NCBI GenBank assembly: GCA_905215145.1
Contig: CAJMOW010000003.1
Location: 1-64,000 of the forward strand
From: an uncultured bacterium
Lineage (GTDB): Bacteria > Bacillota_I > Bacilli_A > RF39 > UBA660
Direction: 5' to 3'
Length of the DNA stretch: 64,000 nt
The notes beneath the pieces were generated by a model. It did not search any database. It was not told the origin of the DNA and saw only the letters and a list, made by a program, of their open reading frames with translations. Shown here in pieces: positions 50,894 through 58,601 of this stretch. The position numbers and the translations under genes were made by a program. Position 1 is the first letter of the stretch; the number at the start of each line of letters is the position of its first letter.

Positions 50894-51038
50894 TATTAAC
50901 TGCTTTAGACGTTACTACCTTATTTTCAGTCCTTTCTTTAGTCTTGATAGCAGACTTACAAGCCTTCTTTCTCATTACTAACGGACAATCACAATACCCT
51001 GCTGGATTATACCAACAACAATAATCACACTGATGCAT
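50880..51038 (-). CDS. Cysteine-rich small protein, 52 aa
   Basis: ATG at 51038; a longer frame would start inside the tRNA-Leu. MHQCDYCCWYNPAGYCDCPL has five cysteines, then a basic tail (VMRKKACKSAIKTKERTE). A metal-binding mini-protein. Confidence 0.6.
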   Translation of the reverse strand: MHQCDYCCWYNPAGYCDCPLVMRKKACKSAIKTKERTENKVVTSKAVNNEDL

Positions 51039-51056
51039 ACAACATAATTTTAATTG

Positions 51057-51142
51057 TAGCCAGAACGGGAGTCGAACCCGCACGAGCATTTCTGCCCACC
51101 AGATTTTAAGTCTGATGCGTCTACCAGTTCCGCCATCTGGCC
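51057..51142 (-). tRNA. tRNA-Leu(TAA)
   Basis: 86 nt with long variable arm. Acceptor GGCCAGA/TCTGGCT (one G.U), D-loop TGGCGGAACTGGTAGACGC, anticodon loop CTTAAAA (TAA), T-arm GCGGGTTCGACTCCCGT, discriminator A. No CCA. Reads UUA. Confidence 0.93.
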
Positions 51143-51149
51143 ATCCTTG

Positions 51150-51308
51150 TTACACAATACATGCAAGAAGTAACATTATTGTAGTTACTATTGATATGGA
51201 GAACATCACTTTAGTAAATTTATCATTGACATTCCATATCATTCCTAGAGCTGCACTTCCTAAGGACATTGCAGCTAGAGTTACCAACACATACTTTAAA
51301 ACCATCAT
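51150..51308 (-). CDS. Small two-helix membrane protein, 52 aa
   Basis: ATG at 51308, TAA at 51150. Two hydrophobic segments: VLVTLAAMSLGSAALGMIW and FSISIVTTIMLLLACIV. Lies between genes, with start overlapping the previous stop. Possibly a holin-like or antiholin peptide; inference only. Confidence 0.6.
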   Translation of the reverse strand: MMVLKYVLVTLAAMSLGSAALGMIWNVNDKFTKVMFSISIVTTIMLLLACIV

Positions 51309-51373
51309 ATTTCACACTGCTCTTCATTTAATCTATCAATCCAATTGATTAATAGACGATACAACCATTTCAT
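51305..51373 (-). CDS. Candidate leader peptide, 22 aa
   Basis: ATG at 51373; TGA overlaps the next ATG. MKWLYRLLINWIDRLNEEQC then EI. Amphipathic, and coupled to the membrane protein downstream. Could be a leader peptide or chance. Confidence 0.35.
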   Translation of the reverse strand: MKWLYRLLINWIDRLNEEQCEI

Positions 51374-51639
51374 TTCCTTAATACTTTCTTTGCATATTCA
51401 CCATAGGAACCATGTCTCTTCATAAACGGAGTTAGAAACCTATAATCGAATTTATAATCACATACATCATAATCGTTCACAATCTCCCTACTAGAAGAAA
51501 TCTCATAGTCTAGGATATCTTTAAGTGTTAGAATATCTCTAGTCTGTTGCCTTTGGTGTCTCTTAACCCTTCGGTTATACCAATTGCGTTTAACTTTAGG
51601 TCCTTTAACAATAGGAATTTTACGTCTACTTCTAGTCAT
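51370..51639 (-). CDS. Basic hypothetical protein, 89 aa
   Basis: Strongly basic N-terminus (MTRSRRKIPIVKGPKVKRNW, then YNRRVKRHQRQQTRD), as in RNA- or ribosome-binding proteins. Overlaps the L7/L12-like gene by 8 nt, so the two are co-translated. RNA binding is suggested, not shown. Confidence 0.62.
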   Translation of the reverse strand: MTRSRRKIPIVKGPKVKRNWYNRRVKRHQRQQTRDILTLKDILDYEISSSREIVNDYDVCDYKFDYRFLTPFMKRHGSYGEYAKKVLRK

Positions 51640-52033
51640 TTAATACATAATCACAATAAGTATCAACAAAATCTTTGGCTTCTTTCAAACCGCATTTGGT
51701 AGACTCCTTTACATGCTTAACTGCTTGTAGTTTGGTACCCCTCTGCACAAGCTGCTTCATCTTAAAAAAGTCTTCACATGACAAATCAATTGTATTATTC
51801 CAACGCTTCTTGTATGCAAGCATTGCATCATTATACTCTTGAGGATGTTCTGTCCAAGTGATTTGCTGGTCCAGGATAACTGTACAAGTTCCATCAAGTA
51901 TATCATACTCTCTGGATTCTACAGTAAATTTGCCAGCTTCTAGCACCACTGTGTCTGTAGGGAATGGAATCATCTCTGATGAGATTGATACTTCCTCTAT
52001 TGTCTTATCGTCTTTTACAAACTTTACGTACAT
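51632..52033 (-). CDS. Protein with ribosomal L7/L12 C-terminal-like segment
   Basis: 133 aa. Residues 101-125 read KLQAVKHVKESTKCGLKEAK then DFVDT. L7/L12 has KxxVIKxVRxxTGLGLKEAKDLV at the same element; by my alignment about half the positions are identical, including GLKEAKD and V. In L7/L12 this helix-turn-helix surface binds EF-Tu, EF-G, IF2 and RF3. The N-terminal 100 residues are unrelated. L7/L12-CTD-like modules also occur in other small proteins, so factor binding is a prediction. It lies 7 kb from the GTPase-centre RNA. Confidence 0.72.
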   Translation of the reverse strand: MYVKFVKDDKTIEEVSISSEMIPFPTDTVVLEAGKFTVESREYDILDGTCTVILDQQITWTEHPQEYNDAMLAYKKRWNNTIDLSCEDFFKMKQLVQRGTKLQAVKHVKESTKCGLKEAKDFVDTYCDYVLND

Positions 52034-52058
52034 AATCTTTAAGTATTAATTAGTAATG

Positions 52059-52132
52059 TGGCGAGAAGGTGACTCGAACACCCAACCTTGATATTATGAG
52101 TATCACGCTCTAACCAGTTGAGCTATCTCGCC
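52059..52132 (-). tRNA. tRNA with CAT anticodon (Met or Ile2)
   Basis: 74 nt. Acceptor GGCGAGA/TCTCGCC, D-arm GCTC/GAGC, anticodon stem TGATA/TATCA, loop CTCATAA (CAT), T-arm GGGTG, TTCGAGT, CACCT, discriminator A. Lacks the three G:C pairs of an initiator. Elongator Met or tilS-modified Ile2 cannot be told apart here. No CCA. Confidence 0.9.
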
Positions 52133-52136
52133 ATTA

Positions 52137-52242
52137 ATAAGAACATAAAGCTCGTCGTGTTTACATCGTCACCAATGTAACCTTAATACCTCCCGTTTGC
52201 TTCACTGCCGGCTAGTTTGGCTTTGTCTCCTTATGTTCTTAT
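52137..52242 (-). ncRNA. Closed structured RNA abutting tRNA(CAT)
   Basis: 106 nt. Perfect 12-bp terminal helix (ATAAGAACATAA with TTATGTTCTTAT) followed by 4 nt and then the tRNA. Inside, a hairpin TTACAT/ATGTAA and a GC-rich stretch (CTAGCCGGCAGTGAAGC) well above local GC. No ORF. Same architecture as 44871-45094. Identity unknown. Confidence 0.72.
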
Positions 52243-52253
52243 GGATTTATAAG

Positions 52254-53057
52254 TTAACGATATTTATCGAATATGCTATCCGTAGCTTCAGTATCCCACA
52301 TAGTAGCAATAATTGCTCCTATTTCATTTGCCTTAAAGACAATTGGATCCTCAAGCTGACGTTTTCTAGCCTCTTCTTTACCTGAATACATTCTGATAGT
52401 TATATTATCTGTCATAGTATCATAGGGAGCTGCTATACACCAGTCACTGTCATTTAAGGTAAGTGGACTGAAGCTTACACTGTCCTCAACTTCTGGGTGT
52501 CCTATAGCACGCATATATTGCCATCCAGAAGAGATATCGTCCACTACAAACGGGAATCTTGAGAAGTATTCAACGATTTCATTTACTATACTCTTTGGCA
52601 TATCGGAATCTATATCTATTCTAGGAACCCATTGCATGTTATTAATATTCCTTATTTTACGCAATTCCTCTCCGGCCTTTACAATAGCTTCAATGTTCTC
52701 TTCAGGGATAACTCCCTTATAAGTTGAAATGGGACCACAAGCTAAGTTGTACTTCTTCAATACTTTAAAGAAATCATCATAAGGAACTATCATACAAGAG
52801 GGACTAACTTTCTTGATTCTGTCAATAAGAGAGGCAATTTCATCTCTAGATTTACTAGAACCTTTAGCAGTTAATAGAGTACGAAGTACTTCAGCATTCT
52901 TAGTTCTACCTAATCCATTAGCTTCCAGCTTAGCAATCTGAGCTTTAATATCTTCTGTCTTATCGACATTCTGCCCTTCCAAGTATTTCTTACAATACTC
53001 CATAGAAGCAACTACTAGGGCATTACGTAGAGCTTCTGCATTCAAATTATTTACCAT
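52254..53057 (-). CDS. Paralogous phage protein, copy 2
   Basis: 267 aa. Matches 47775-48596 in YNLACGPISTYKGVIPEEN, DWCIAAPYDTM and DPIVFKANEIGAIIATMWD. An internal helical region (KAQIAKLEANGLGRTKNAEV) differs from the other copy. Duplication in a phage suggests two specialised roles. Function unknown. Confidence 0.68.
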   Translation of the reverse strand: MVNNLNAEALRNALVVASMEYCKKYLEGQNVDKTEDIKAQIAKLEANGLGRTKNAEVLRTLLTAKGSSKSRDEIASLIDRIKKVSPSCMIVPYDDFFKVLKKYNLACGPISTYKGVIPEENIEAIVKAGEELRKIRNINNMQWVPRIDIDSDMPKSIVNEIVEYFSRFPFVVDDISSGWQYMRAIGHPEVEDSVSFSPLTLNDSDWCIAAPYDTMTDNITIRMYSGKEEARKRQLEDPIVFKANEIGAIIATMWDTEATDSIFDKYR

Positions 53058-53520
53058 TGTTATGACTTATTATACTAGTTATATAACGCACACTATACAC
53101 TATGAACGAACAGCCACTACTTCCAGTTACTAAGAGTAAGAGTACACATATAAGCTGATTGTGCCAAGGTCCGTACTCGGTTCTAGATATATTAAAATAG
53201 AATGTATTCTTAACACCATTAACAATAGCCCTATTCCAGGTTGGAGTGTCTACGGCTAGCTTAAATGTGTTATTAAACCCTTCAGCTTGTAATACAAGTT
53301 TATTTACCTTCTTAGTAGTAGAATTACCATCTTGTGTAATAGTTTCATCCTCTACTATTCTGTCTATGACTTTGCATTTAACTCTGTGGTCAACATTCAT
53401 ATCATGCCAGAACTGAGTAGTATATACTTTAATACATAAACATAGTATTAACAAAGCTACTATTGCAATCCTTCCTGAAACCTTTTCAATTTCAGGTCTT
53501 AAGTCAATTATTGTTGGCAT
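53047..53520 (-). CDS. Two-TM membrane protein, 157 aa
   Basis: ATG start. Hydrophobic helix at about 17-34 (GRIAIVALLILCLCIKVY) and another near 123-146 (LICVLLLLVTGSSGCSFIVY), with a loop of about 90 residues, probably periplasmic (TWNRAIVNGVKNTFYFNIS). Function unknown. Confidence 0.62.
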   Translation of the reverse strand: MPTIIDLRPEIEKVSGRIAIVALLILCLCIKVYTTQFWHDMNVDHRVKCKVIDRIVEDETITQDGNSTTKKVNKLVLQAEGFNNTFKLAVDTPTWNRAIVNGVKNTFYFNISRTEYGPWHNQLICVLLLLVTGSSGCSFIVYSVRYITSIISHNNGK

Positions 53521-53671
53521 CTTTTACACTTAATAATTGCGTTGCTGTATTCAGTCCTAATTCATATGCTTCAGCAATCAATACCACTGCATCGGCTAAT
53601 GTAAGCTTGTTATTATTTGCTTCAGCAAACTCACCTGCTTCTTCAAAGATTTCTTTCAAATTATCTGCCAT
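53504..53671 (-). CDS. Small helical protein, 55 aa
   Basis: ATG at 53671, TGA at 53504. MADNLKEIFEEAGEFAEANN, then LTLADAVVLIAEAYELGLNT. Very helical and acidic. Overlaps the downstream start by 17 nt. Function unknown. Confidence 0.6.
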   Translation of the reverse strand: MADNLKEIFEEAGEFAEANNNKLTLADAVVLIAEAYELGLNTATQLLSVKDANNN

Positions 53672-53702
53672 AATTAAATAAGTTTTAAAGTTACTACTCT
53701 AG

Positions 53703-53783
53703 TAGGGTAGGAGAGACTCGAACTCTCACACCCGAAGGCATCAGTGCCTAAAACTGACGTGTCTACCATTCCACCACTACCCC
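53703..53783 (-). tRNA. tRNA-Leu(TAG)
   Basis: 81 nt with a medium variable arm. Acceptor GGGGTAG/CTACCCT, D-loop GTGGTGGAATGGTAGACA, anticodon stem TCAGT/ACTGA, loop TTTAGGC (TAG), T-arm GAGAG, TTCGAGT, CTCTC, discriminator A. No CCA. Confidence 0.92.
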
Positions 53784-53784
53784 A

Positions 53785-53997
53785 TTACCGTTTTAATAAT
53801 TTAATGAACTCATCTTCATTCCCCTTGTAGTATTGCTGAAGATATGCTATATATACAGCTTCATTCTTAACTATTTGAGGGAATTTATTCTCAAACTCAA
53901 TTACTCTTTCTTCTCCAACTATGCTAACATGAAAGTCTCTAGCATCATTACTAGGACTGCATAGCAACATAAATAAAATAACTATTAGATACTTCAT
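53785..53997 (-). CDS. Exported small protein, 70 aa
   Basis: ATG at 53997 (a GTG at 54027 lies within the terminator). Signal peptide or signal anchor (KYLIVILFMLLCSPSNDARD), then a soluble acidic/helical region. Likely periplasmic or lipoprotein-like. Function unknown. Confidence 0.6.
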   Translation of the reverse strand: MKYLIVILFMLLCSPSNDARDFHVSIVGEERVIEFENKFPQIVKNEAVYIAYLQQYYKGNEDEFIKLLKR

Positions 53998-54008
53998 TAT
54001 AAATAAAA

Positions 54009-54035
54009 GAAAGAGGAGTGTTGCCACTCCCTTTC
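54009..54035 (-). terminator. Rho-independent-like terminator
   Basis: Minus strand GAAAGGGAGTG, loop GCAA, CACTCCTCTTTC (one bulged T), then TTTTATTT. It lies 22 nt after the stop of the AAA+ gene, so the AAA+/membrane-system transcript probably ends here. Confidence 0.85.
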
Positions 54036-54057
54036 TAGTTTTAACCCAAAGTCAGTG

Positions 54058-55497
54058 TTAATCTTTAAAGTCGTTACGACTATATTCGAAATAAGTTTCA
54101 CACATCTTTAAAGTCGTTTCAATCTTATCGGCTCCAAGCAATCCTATTAACCCAGCGGCTAATTTATCAGCAGGAGTTTCGATAACAGCTTTCTTAGAAG
54201 CAAGACCAACTTGACGTTGATAGGATTCAACACTGGTTTTAATATGGAACGACGTTACATGGGTCTCTTCAGTAAAGATAAGCTTAGACTTAGTAGATTC
54301 TACAATTTCAGCCATAAATGCCGGAGCAATCTGTGCTTTAGCAATGTAGTTACATACATCTGACAAGTCGTCGTCTACGCTATAACCTTCAGCTTCGGAG
54401 AATGTTTCACGAATAAACCTTTCAGCTGTTTCAGCATCAAGACAATCCATAGTAATCACAGAACCAATTCTTTTACCTCTTAAGAAGGTAGGTTCAATCA
54501 GCTCAATATGATTAGTAGTAAATAAAGTGATTACGTTCATATCTTTGGTATCGCCACCATCCAAAGTATTCAGAATATCCTGCATTGCAGAATCTCTGTT
54601 ACCTCTAGTTACCTGGTCAATATCCTCTACAAAGACAATAACACCATGACCTGAACGGTCTACCACTTTACACATACGGAGAGTTTCAGCTAACAGAGAA
54701 GGGTCTTTTAGATATACGAATGACCATCCGTTGTTTACCGCATCTTTGGCCAGTTTAAATGCCAGTAGGGTCTTACCAGTACCATATTTACCTTCCAGTA
54801 AGCAGCCATACTTCAAAGGAATACCCTTTGCAATACATTTCTCTGGGTACAAGATTCTTGAACGAAGCGGTTGCAGCTCAAATTCTGTCTTCTTTGACAG
54901 AACCATAAACTGCTTATCGATACCGGCTAGAGTCATAATCTTCGGTTCACTCAGATTGGTAATTTCAAGTGCCTGGTTCTTATAGATAGATTCAGTTGCG
55001 AGCAATTCTTTAGTTCTTTCAACAATATCATCAATAAGAGATTGGTACTTGAATTGGCACTGACCTTTAACCAATAGTAAATGACGGTCGTTGTCATAGT
55101 TAATATTGATTTCAGAATCCTCACCAAGTTCTTCCAAAGAGATTTTACCAAAAGGTACTTTAGTACGAGAGCCATCAGCTAAGATAACATCTACGGTGTC
55201 AATATTACTGTTGCCGGAAGGACTCTTATCCTCCTTACTAACAGCAGAACCAAACACTTCATTGATAGCTCTATTCAGCTGATACACGCCATCTGGTTTC
55301 CAACATAGGAGTGTGTACTTGAATGATGCCATCTTCTTAGACTGCTTGATTTCGCCTTCAATGAAGCCCAGAACGTCTGCATACTTCATATTACTTTGGC
55401 ACACTTCGATGATTCTCTGTTTCTGAGATTCCTCGTACTTGTTAACTCTAGCTGCTATAGCAGCGGTGGTTCCTTGCGGAATAATGTTCTTCGCCAT
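54058..55497 (-). CDS. AAA+ ATPase
   Basis: 479 aa. AAA+ module in the C-terminal half: Walker A GKYGTGKT (236-243), Walker B VIVFVEDIDQ (about 283-292), sensor-1 FTTNHIE, and an arginine-finger candidate in LRGKRIGSV. The N-terminal 200 residues are a separate domain, perhaps substrate-recognising. Resembles bacterial and phage AAA+ remodellers found near VWA proteins. Presumed to extract or remodel a target protein. Target unknown. Own terminator follows. Confidence 0.85.
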   Translation of the reverse strand: MAKNIIPQGTTAAIAARVNKYEESQKQRIIEVCQSNMKYADVLGFIEGEIKQSKKMASFKYTLLCWKPDGVYQLNRAINEVFGSAVSKEDKSPSGNSNIDTVDVILADGSRTKVPFGKISLEELGEDSEININYDNDRHLLLVKGQCQFKYQSLIDDIVERTKELLATESIYKNQALEITNLSEPKIMTLAGIDKQFMVLSKKTEFELQPLRSRILYPEKCIAKGIPLKYGCLLEGKYGTGKTLLAFKLAKDAVNNGWSFVYLKDPSLLAETLRMCKVVDRSGHGVIVFVEDIDQVTRGNRDSAMQDILNTLDGGDTKDMNVITLFTTNHIELIEPTFLRGKRIGSVITMDCLDAETAERFIRETFSEAEGYSVDDDLSDVCNYIAKAQIAPAFMAEIVESTKSKLIFTEETHVTSFHIKTSVESYQRQVGLASKKAVIETPADKLAAGLIGLLGADKIETTLKMCETYFEYSRNDFKD

Positions 55498-55763
55498 TAC
55501 TTGTTAGGTTTATTAATCTTATTTACTTCCTTAATAATTGCCTCGCAATTCTCTCTGGTTGTAGTTAAACAACCTAATTGAATAATTGAACCATCTTGAG
55601 TGATGGTAAGATTCTTATCATCAATTGTGGTTCTACATTCACTTCCCCTAATAATACTTTTAATCAATGGGTAGGGTAATGCAGTATTCTTACAGAATAT
55701 TACATTCTTGCCTTCCACATAAATGACATCGTAGCCGTCAATGCTACCTACTACCTTCCTCAT
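55497..55763 (-). CDS. Hypothetical protein, 88 aa
   Basis: ATG start; stop shares one base with the AAA+ start. Beta-rich, resembling small sensor domains (MRKVVGSIDGYDVIYVEGKN). Coupled to the AAA+ gene, so a probable partner or substrate adaptor. Confidence 0.62.
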   Translation of the reverse strand: MRKVVGSIDGYDVIYVEGKNVIFCKNTALPYPLIKSIIRGSECRTTIDDKNLTITQDGSIIQLGCLTTTRENCEAIIKEVNKINKPNK

Positions 55764-55787
55764 AAAAGATTCTTATCATCAATTGTG

Positions 55788-55861
55788 TGGGCCCAGCCAG
55801 ACTTGAACTGACAACCTCAACATTATGAGTGTTTTGCTCTAACCAATTGAGCTATGAGCCC
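55788..55861 (-). tRNA. tRNA with CAT anticodon (Met or Ile2), second copy
   Basis: 74 nt. Acceptor GGGCTCA/TGGGCCC (one T.G), D-arm GCTC/GAGC, anticodon AACA/TGTT with loop CTCATAA (CAT), T-arm TTCAAGT, discriminator A. One of the two CAT tRNAs may be Ile2, since phages often carry both. Not initiator-like. No CCA. Confidence 0.9.
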
Positions 55862-55943
55862 TTAATTCTTTAAGACTAACACAATTAATAGTAAGGTCTT
55901 ATTAATAACAAACTCATTAACATATTAAAATCATAATTAGTAG

Positions 55944-56014
55944 TTGGACCACCAGGATTCGAACCTGGACAAACAGAACCAAAACCTGTTGTGCTGCCGT
56001 TACACCATAGTCCA
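55944..56014 (-). tRNA. tRNA-Gln(TTG)
   Basis: 71 nt. Acceptor TGGACTA/TGGTCCA (one T.G), D-loop with TGTAACGGCA, anticodon stem ACAGG/TCTGT, loop TTTTGGT (TTG), T-arm CCAGG, TTCGAAT, CCTGG, discriminator A. No CCA. Confidence 0.93.
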
Positions 56015-56029
56015 ATTACTAAGGGAATA

Positions 56030-57076
56030 CTATGACTCCCTTACATACTCTTCATAAATATACAGTTCAAAGTTAGGTCTTATAAACATATCTTTGTCTG
56101 TAGCTTCGTCCCAATGAGTAACTATAACCTTCTTGCGAACGTTATGGCTAAACATAGAATCAATATTGAGACTATGCCTAAACAAAACTGGATCAAACTC
56201 TATAGCCCGGAAAGATTTCTGAAAGTCGTTAAATTGGTTGTTGGGGTCTACAACAGGTCTAACTGGCTTATCAGAAGGAAACGGACCGTTACCATGACGC
56301 GTTATGTATGGTCTAGTAACGTAATTAACCGTAACGGTGTCATTACATCCAATTTGTTTTAGTATTCGATGAGCATTCTGTGATGTTGTATTAGATGGAG
56401 TGCAATGGGGCATTATTCCGAATCTTTGGTCTAATAATATACCTTGAGAACCTTCAAAGATAAGATTGTCGTAATCTTCCCATATAGCTTCTAAGGTACT
56501 TACTTGGACAGTGTTGAAATATGCATTCACAGTTCTGCACCAATTATCCAAGTCAATTGATGGATATACACTATTCATGTGATAATAGTTGTCTGCTATT
56601 GCATTAACTTTCTCCCTAAGAATATGTATATTCAAGCAATCTATAACCATAAGATTATACCCCGACTTCACTCGGTCTAAACACGTTTTAAAACCAGTCC
56701 CTACAGTACCATGACGTAGATTTACTACGTCACTTACTTGGGAATAGACGTCGAATGGTACTATGACTTGACATAATGGATTATAAATAATTTTAGGAGT
56801 AATACCTAATTTCTTTAAATCCATTGCTTCAAGTGTAGAGGTTACTGGGTCTACAGTACAGTATTCAGACCAATATGTAGGCACTCCTAGCAAGGTTCCA
56901 CTTCCAAAGTTACTAAATGTGTGCATAAGGTCTCCGTATTTAACAGTATGGCCAACTTGATGTCCACCACTAAACCTTATTACAAGTGAGTTCTCTGGAT
57001 TCTTAGCACATATATTATGTACCGTCTGTCCCTTACCTTCATCGCCCATAAATGAGCCTAACACTATACTAATCAT
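56030..57076 (-). CDS. Adenylosuccinate synthetase homologue (PurA/PurZ-like)
   Basis: 348 aa from the ATG at 57076; an upstream ATG would overlap the VWA gene by over 100 nt. N-terminal SFMGDEGKG carries the P-loop with D12, the catalytic Asp of PurA; PurZ of known Z-genome phages has Ser here. RPYITRHGNGPFPSD and FQKSFRAIEFD replace the PurA aspartate-binding loop TTGRPRR. The length (348 against about 430 in PurA) is that of PurZ and archaeal forms. It should join aspartate to IMP or (d)GMP using a nucleotide triphosphate. Whether it helps make 2-aminoadenine DNA or adenine is open. No DatZ or MazZ was found in this window. Confidence 0.82.
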   Translation of the reverse strand: MISIVLGSFMGDEGKGQTVHNICAKNPENSLVIRFSGGHQVGHTVKYGDLMHTFSNFGSGTLLGVPTYWSEYCTVDPVTSTLEAMDLKKLGITPKIIYNPLCQVIVPFDVYSQVSDVVNLRHGTVGTGFKTCLDRVKSGYNLMVIDCLNIHILREKVNAIADNYYHMNSVYPSIDLDNWCRTVNAYFNTVQVSTLEAIWEDYDNLIFEGSQGILLDQRFGIMPHCTPSNTTSQNAHRILKQIGCNDTVTVNYVTRPYITRHGNGPFPSDKPVRPVVDPNNQFNDFQKSFRAIEFDPVLFRHSLNIDSMFSHNVRKKVIVTHWDEATDKDMFIRPNFELYIYEEYVRES

Positions 57077-57080
57077 GATT

Positions 57081-58001
57081 TTAATAGAAATTTTGTTTGT
57101 CTTCGGTAGTTGTACTACTAGAAGCATCACTAGGAGTTTCTGCATACACAGGCTCCTCGTAATTGTCTTTAATTGCTTTAGCAATTACTTTATCCACTTC
57201 ATCAGATTTGCACATTAGTACATTCTGTCCAAGTAGATTCTTCCAAGATTCAGCCACCCTTGTGCCATAACTGGCATTAGTAATGTGAATGTGGAATACA
57301 TGGTACTGCTCTTGTGCTTTCCGAATTGCTTCATTAGCACTAATAGAACCAGCACCTTTTTGATACCCTAGAATTTCAGTTAAACTATCACCTGGGATTC
57401 CCTGTAGATTAGGTTCATCACCAATAGTGAACAAGAATCCTTTAGTGTGTCTTTTGAACCAAGAATCGGTTTCAGTGTGATATCCTGCAACTATGTGAGC
57501 TAATAAATAGCTCTCACCTGCATTACCACCACCTCCACCTTCTATTACTAAGGACTCTAATGAATTTAGAATCTTTTCAGTATCAGATTCAAACTGTCCA
57601 ACCTGAATAGGATATCTATCGTATTCGTGGTCTCCAACTGCCATAAACAACAATTGAGGATCACGTACTCCCATTTGCATGACAGAATCCATAATCTTAG
57701 GTAAATGGTTCTTAATCATTTCATAAGGAGTATCCATCATTGAACCAGTAACATCCAGTGCAATGATTATCGGAGTAGAGTATGGATGTTCTTGGGAGTC
57801 ACGACACTCACGAACTCCAACATTGACCATTTCAGCTTTAATTTGAGTATTAAAGCTACGTGCATTTACATTAAATGACGCTGCTGTATTACTAGCATCT
57901 ACTGAAATGTTCTTAAAGAGCTGGTCACGCGATGCTTTAGCATATCCTCTATCATCAGATAAAGTGCTATAAGCAATACTACTGTAAACACCACTTCCCA
58001 T
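57081..58001 (-). CDS. Von Willebrand factor A domain protein
   Basis: 306 aa. MIDAS metal site DVTGSMM (D83, T85, S87) and ALDV strand, then GDHEYDRYPIQ and VIEGGGGGNAG. A VWA domain binds Mg2+ and a ligand protein. Acidic/serine tail (SDASSSTTTEDKQNFY). Such domains pair with AAA+ ATPases in chaperone or remodelling complexes; an AAA+ gene lies downstream. Role in the phage unknown. Confidence 0.85.
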   Translation of the reverse strand: MGSGVYSSIAYSTLSDDRGYAKASRDQLFKNISVDASNTAASFNVNARSFNTQIKAEMVNVGVRECRDSQEHPYSTPIIIALDVTGSMMDTPYEMIKNHLPKIMDSVMQMGVRDPQLLFMAVGDHEYDRYPIQVGQFESDTEKILNSLESLVIEGGGGGNAGESYLLAHIVAGYHTETDSWFKRHTKGFLFTIGDEPNLQGIPGDSLTEILGYQKGAGSISANEAIRKAQEQYHVFHIHITNASYGTRVAESWKNLLGQNVLMCKSDEVDKVIAKAIKDNYEEPVYAETPSDASSSTTTEDKQNFY

Positions 58002-58003
58002 AA

Positions 58004-58384
58004 TTAATTATCTAATGGGTTAGTAATGTCTCCTTTTACATCATCCAAATTAATGGATTCTGTTGCATCAGCAGGAAATTCTTCTTCGTCTACCTGCATG
58101 GCTAGAGCAAGTTCAATCTTTGCAACACGTAACTTACGTGCTAATTCATGTCTTGTTCTCACCCATTCAGCCGGATTCAGATTCTCTCCCGGATTCAAAG
58201 AGTCTCTTGATTTAACGGCAAGATCATTATGCTTATTGATTTCTCCCTGAATACGGAGTACTTTCAACTTGCAGTCCTGAACGAATCTGTCTTCTTCAAT
58301 TTTAGTCAATTCATACAGATTCTGTGCTCTTGCATCAAGTACACTCTGACCACTCTTACTCAATTTCTCTTTAAAACTGCTCAT
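58004..58384 (-). CDS. Helical protein, 126 aa
   Basis: ATG start; ends 2 nt before the VWA start. Long helix (LYELTKIEEDRFVQDCKLKV, then AEWVRTRHELARKLRVAKIE) and acidic end. Part of the same operon as VWA and AAA+. Possibly a structural adaptor. Confidence 0.65.
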   Translation of the reverse strand: MSSFKEKLSKSGQSVLDARAQNLYELTKIEEDRFVQDCKLKVLRIQGEINKHNDLAVKSRDSLNPGENLNPAEWVRTRHELARKLRVAKIELALAMQVDEEEFPADATESINLDDVKGDITNPLDN

Positions 58385-58465
58385 TTACATTTCACATTAA
58401 CATGTTAACTTCATAAGCATCTCTGTGTGTTAAAATAATCTAATAATAGCCTAAGACTATCATCG

Positions 58466-58538
58466 AGCCTCCTACCGGAATCGAACCGATAACCTATCGC
58501 TTACAAAACGATTGCTCTGCCAGTTGAGCTAAGGAGGC
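58466..58538 (-). tRNA. tRNA-Thr(TGT)
   Basis: 73 nt. Acceptor GCCTCCT/AGGAGGC, D-arm GCTC/GAGC, anticodon stem ATCGT/GCGAT, loop TTTGTAA (TGT), T-arm TATCGGTTCGATTCCGGTA, discriminator T. No CCA. Confidence 0.93.
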
Positions 58539-58544
58539 AATTTC

Positions 58545-58583
58545 AGAAGACTTTGATATAAAACTATACTGCTGTAGTCTTCT
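58545..58583 (-). other. tRNA-linked hairpin (AGAAGACT/AGTCTTCT)
   Basis: 8-bp inverted repeat just 5' of tRNA-Thr. A near-identical hairpin (AGAAGAC/GTCTTCT) precedes tRNA-Ser, and both are followed by a CTG(A/T)AATT run before the tRNA. Likely a processing or leader hairpin. Confidence 0.55.
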
Positions 58584-58601
58584 TATGCAAATCAAAGATT
58601 G

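Noticed and set aside
52137..52242. Similarity of CCGGCAGTGA...GGGAGG to a 16S rRNA segment
   Set aside because: Only short scattered matches; no continuous alignment comparable with the GTPase-centre RNA.
56030..57076. Claim of a complete Z-genome (2-aminoadenine) pathway
   Set aside because: The synthetase keeps the PurA catalytic Asp, and neither DatZ- nor MazZ-like genes occur in this window.
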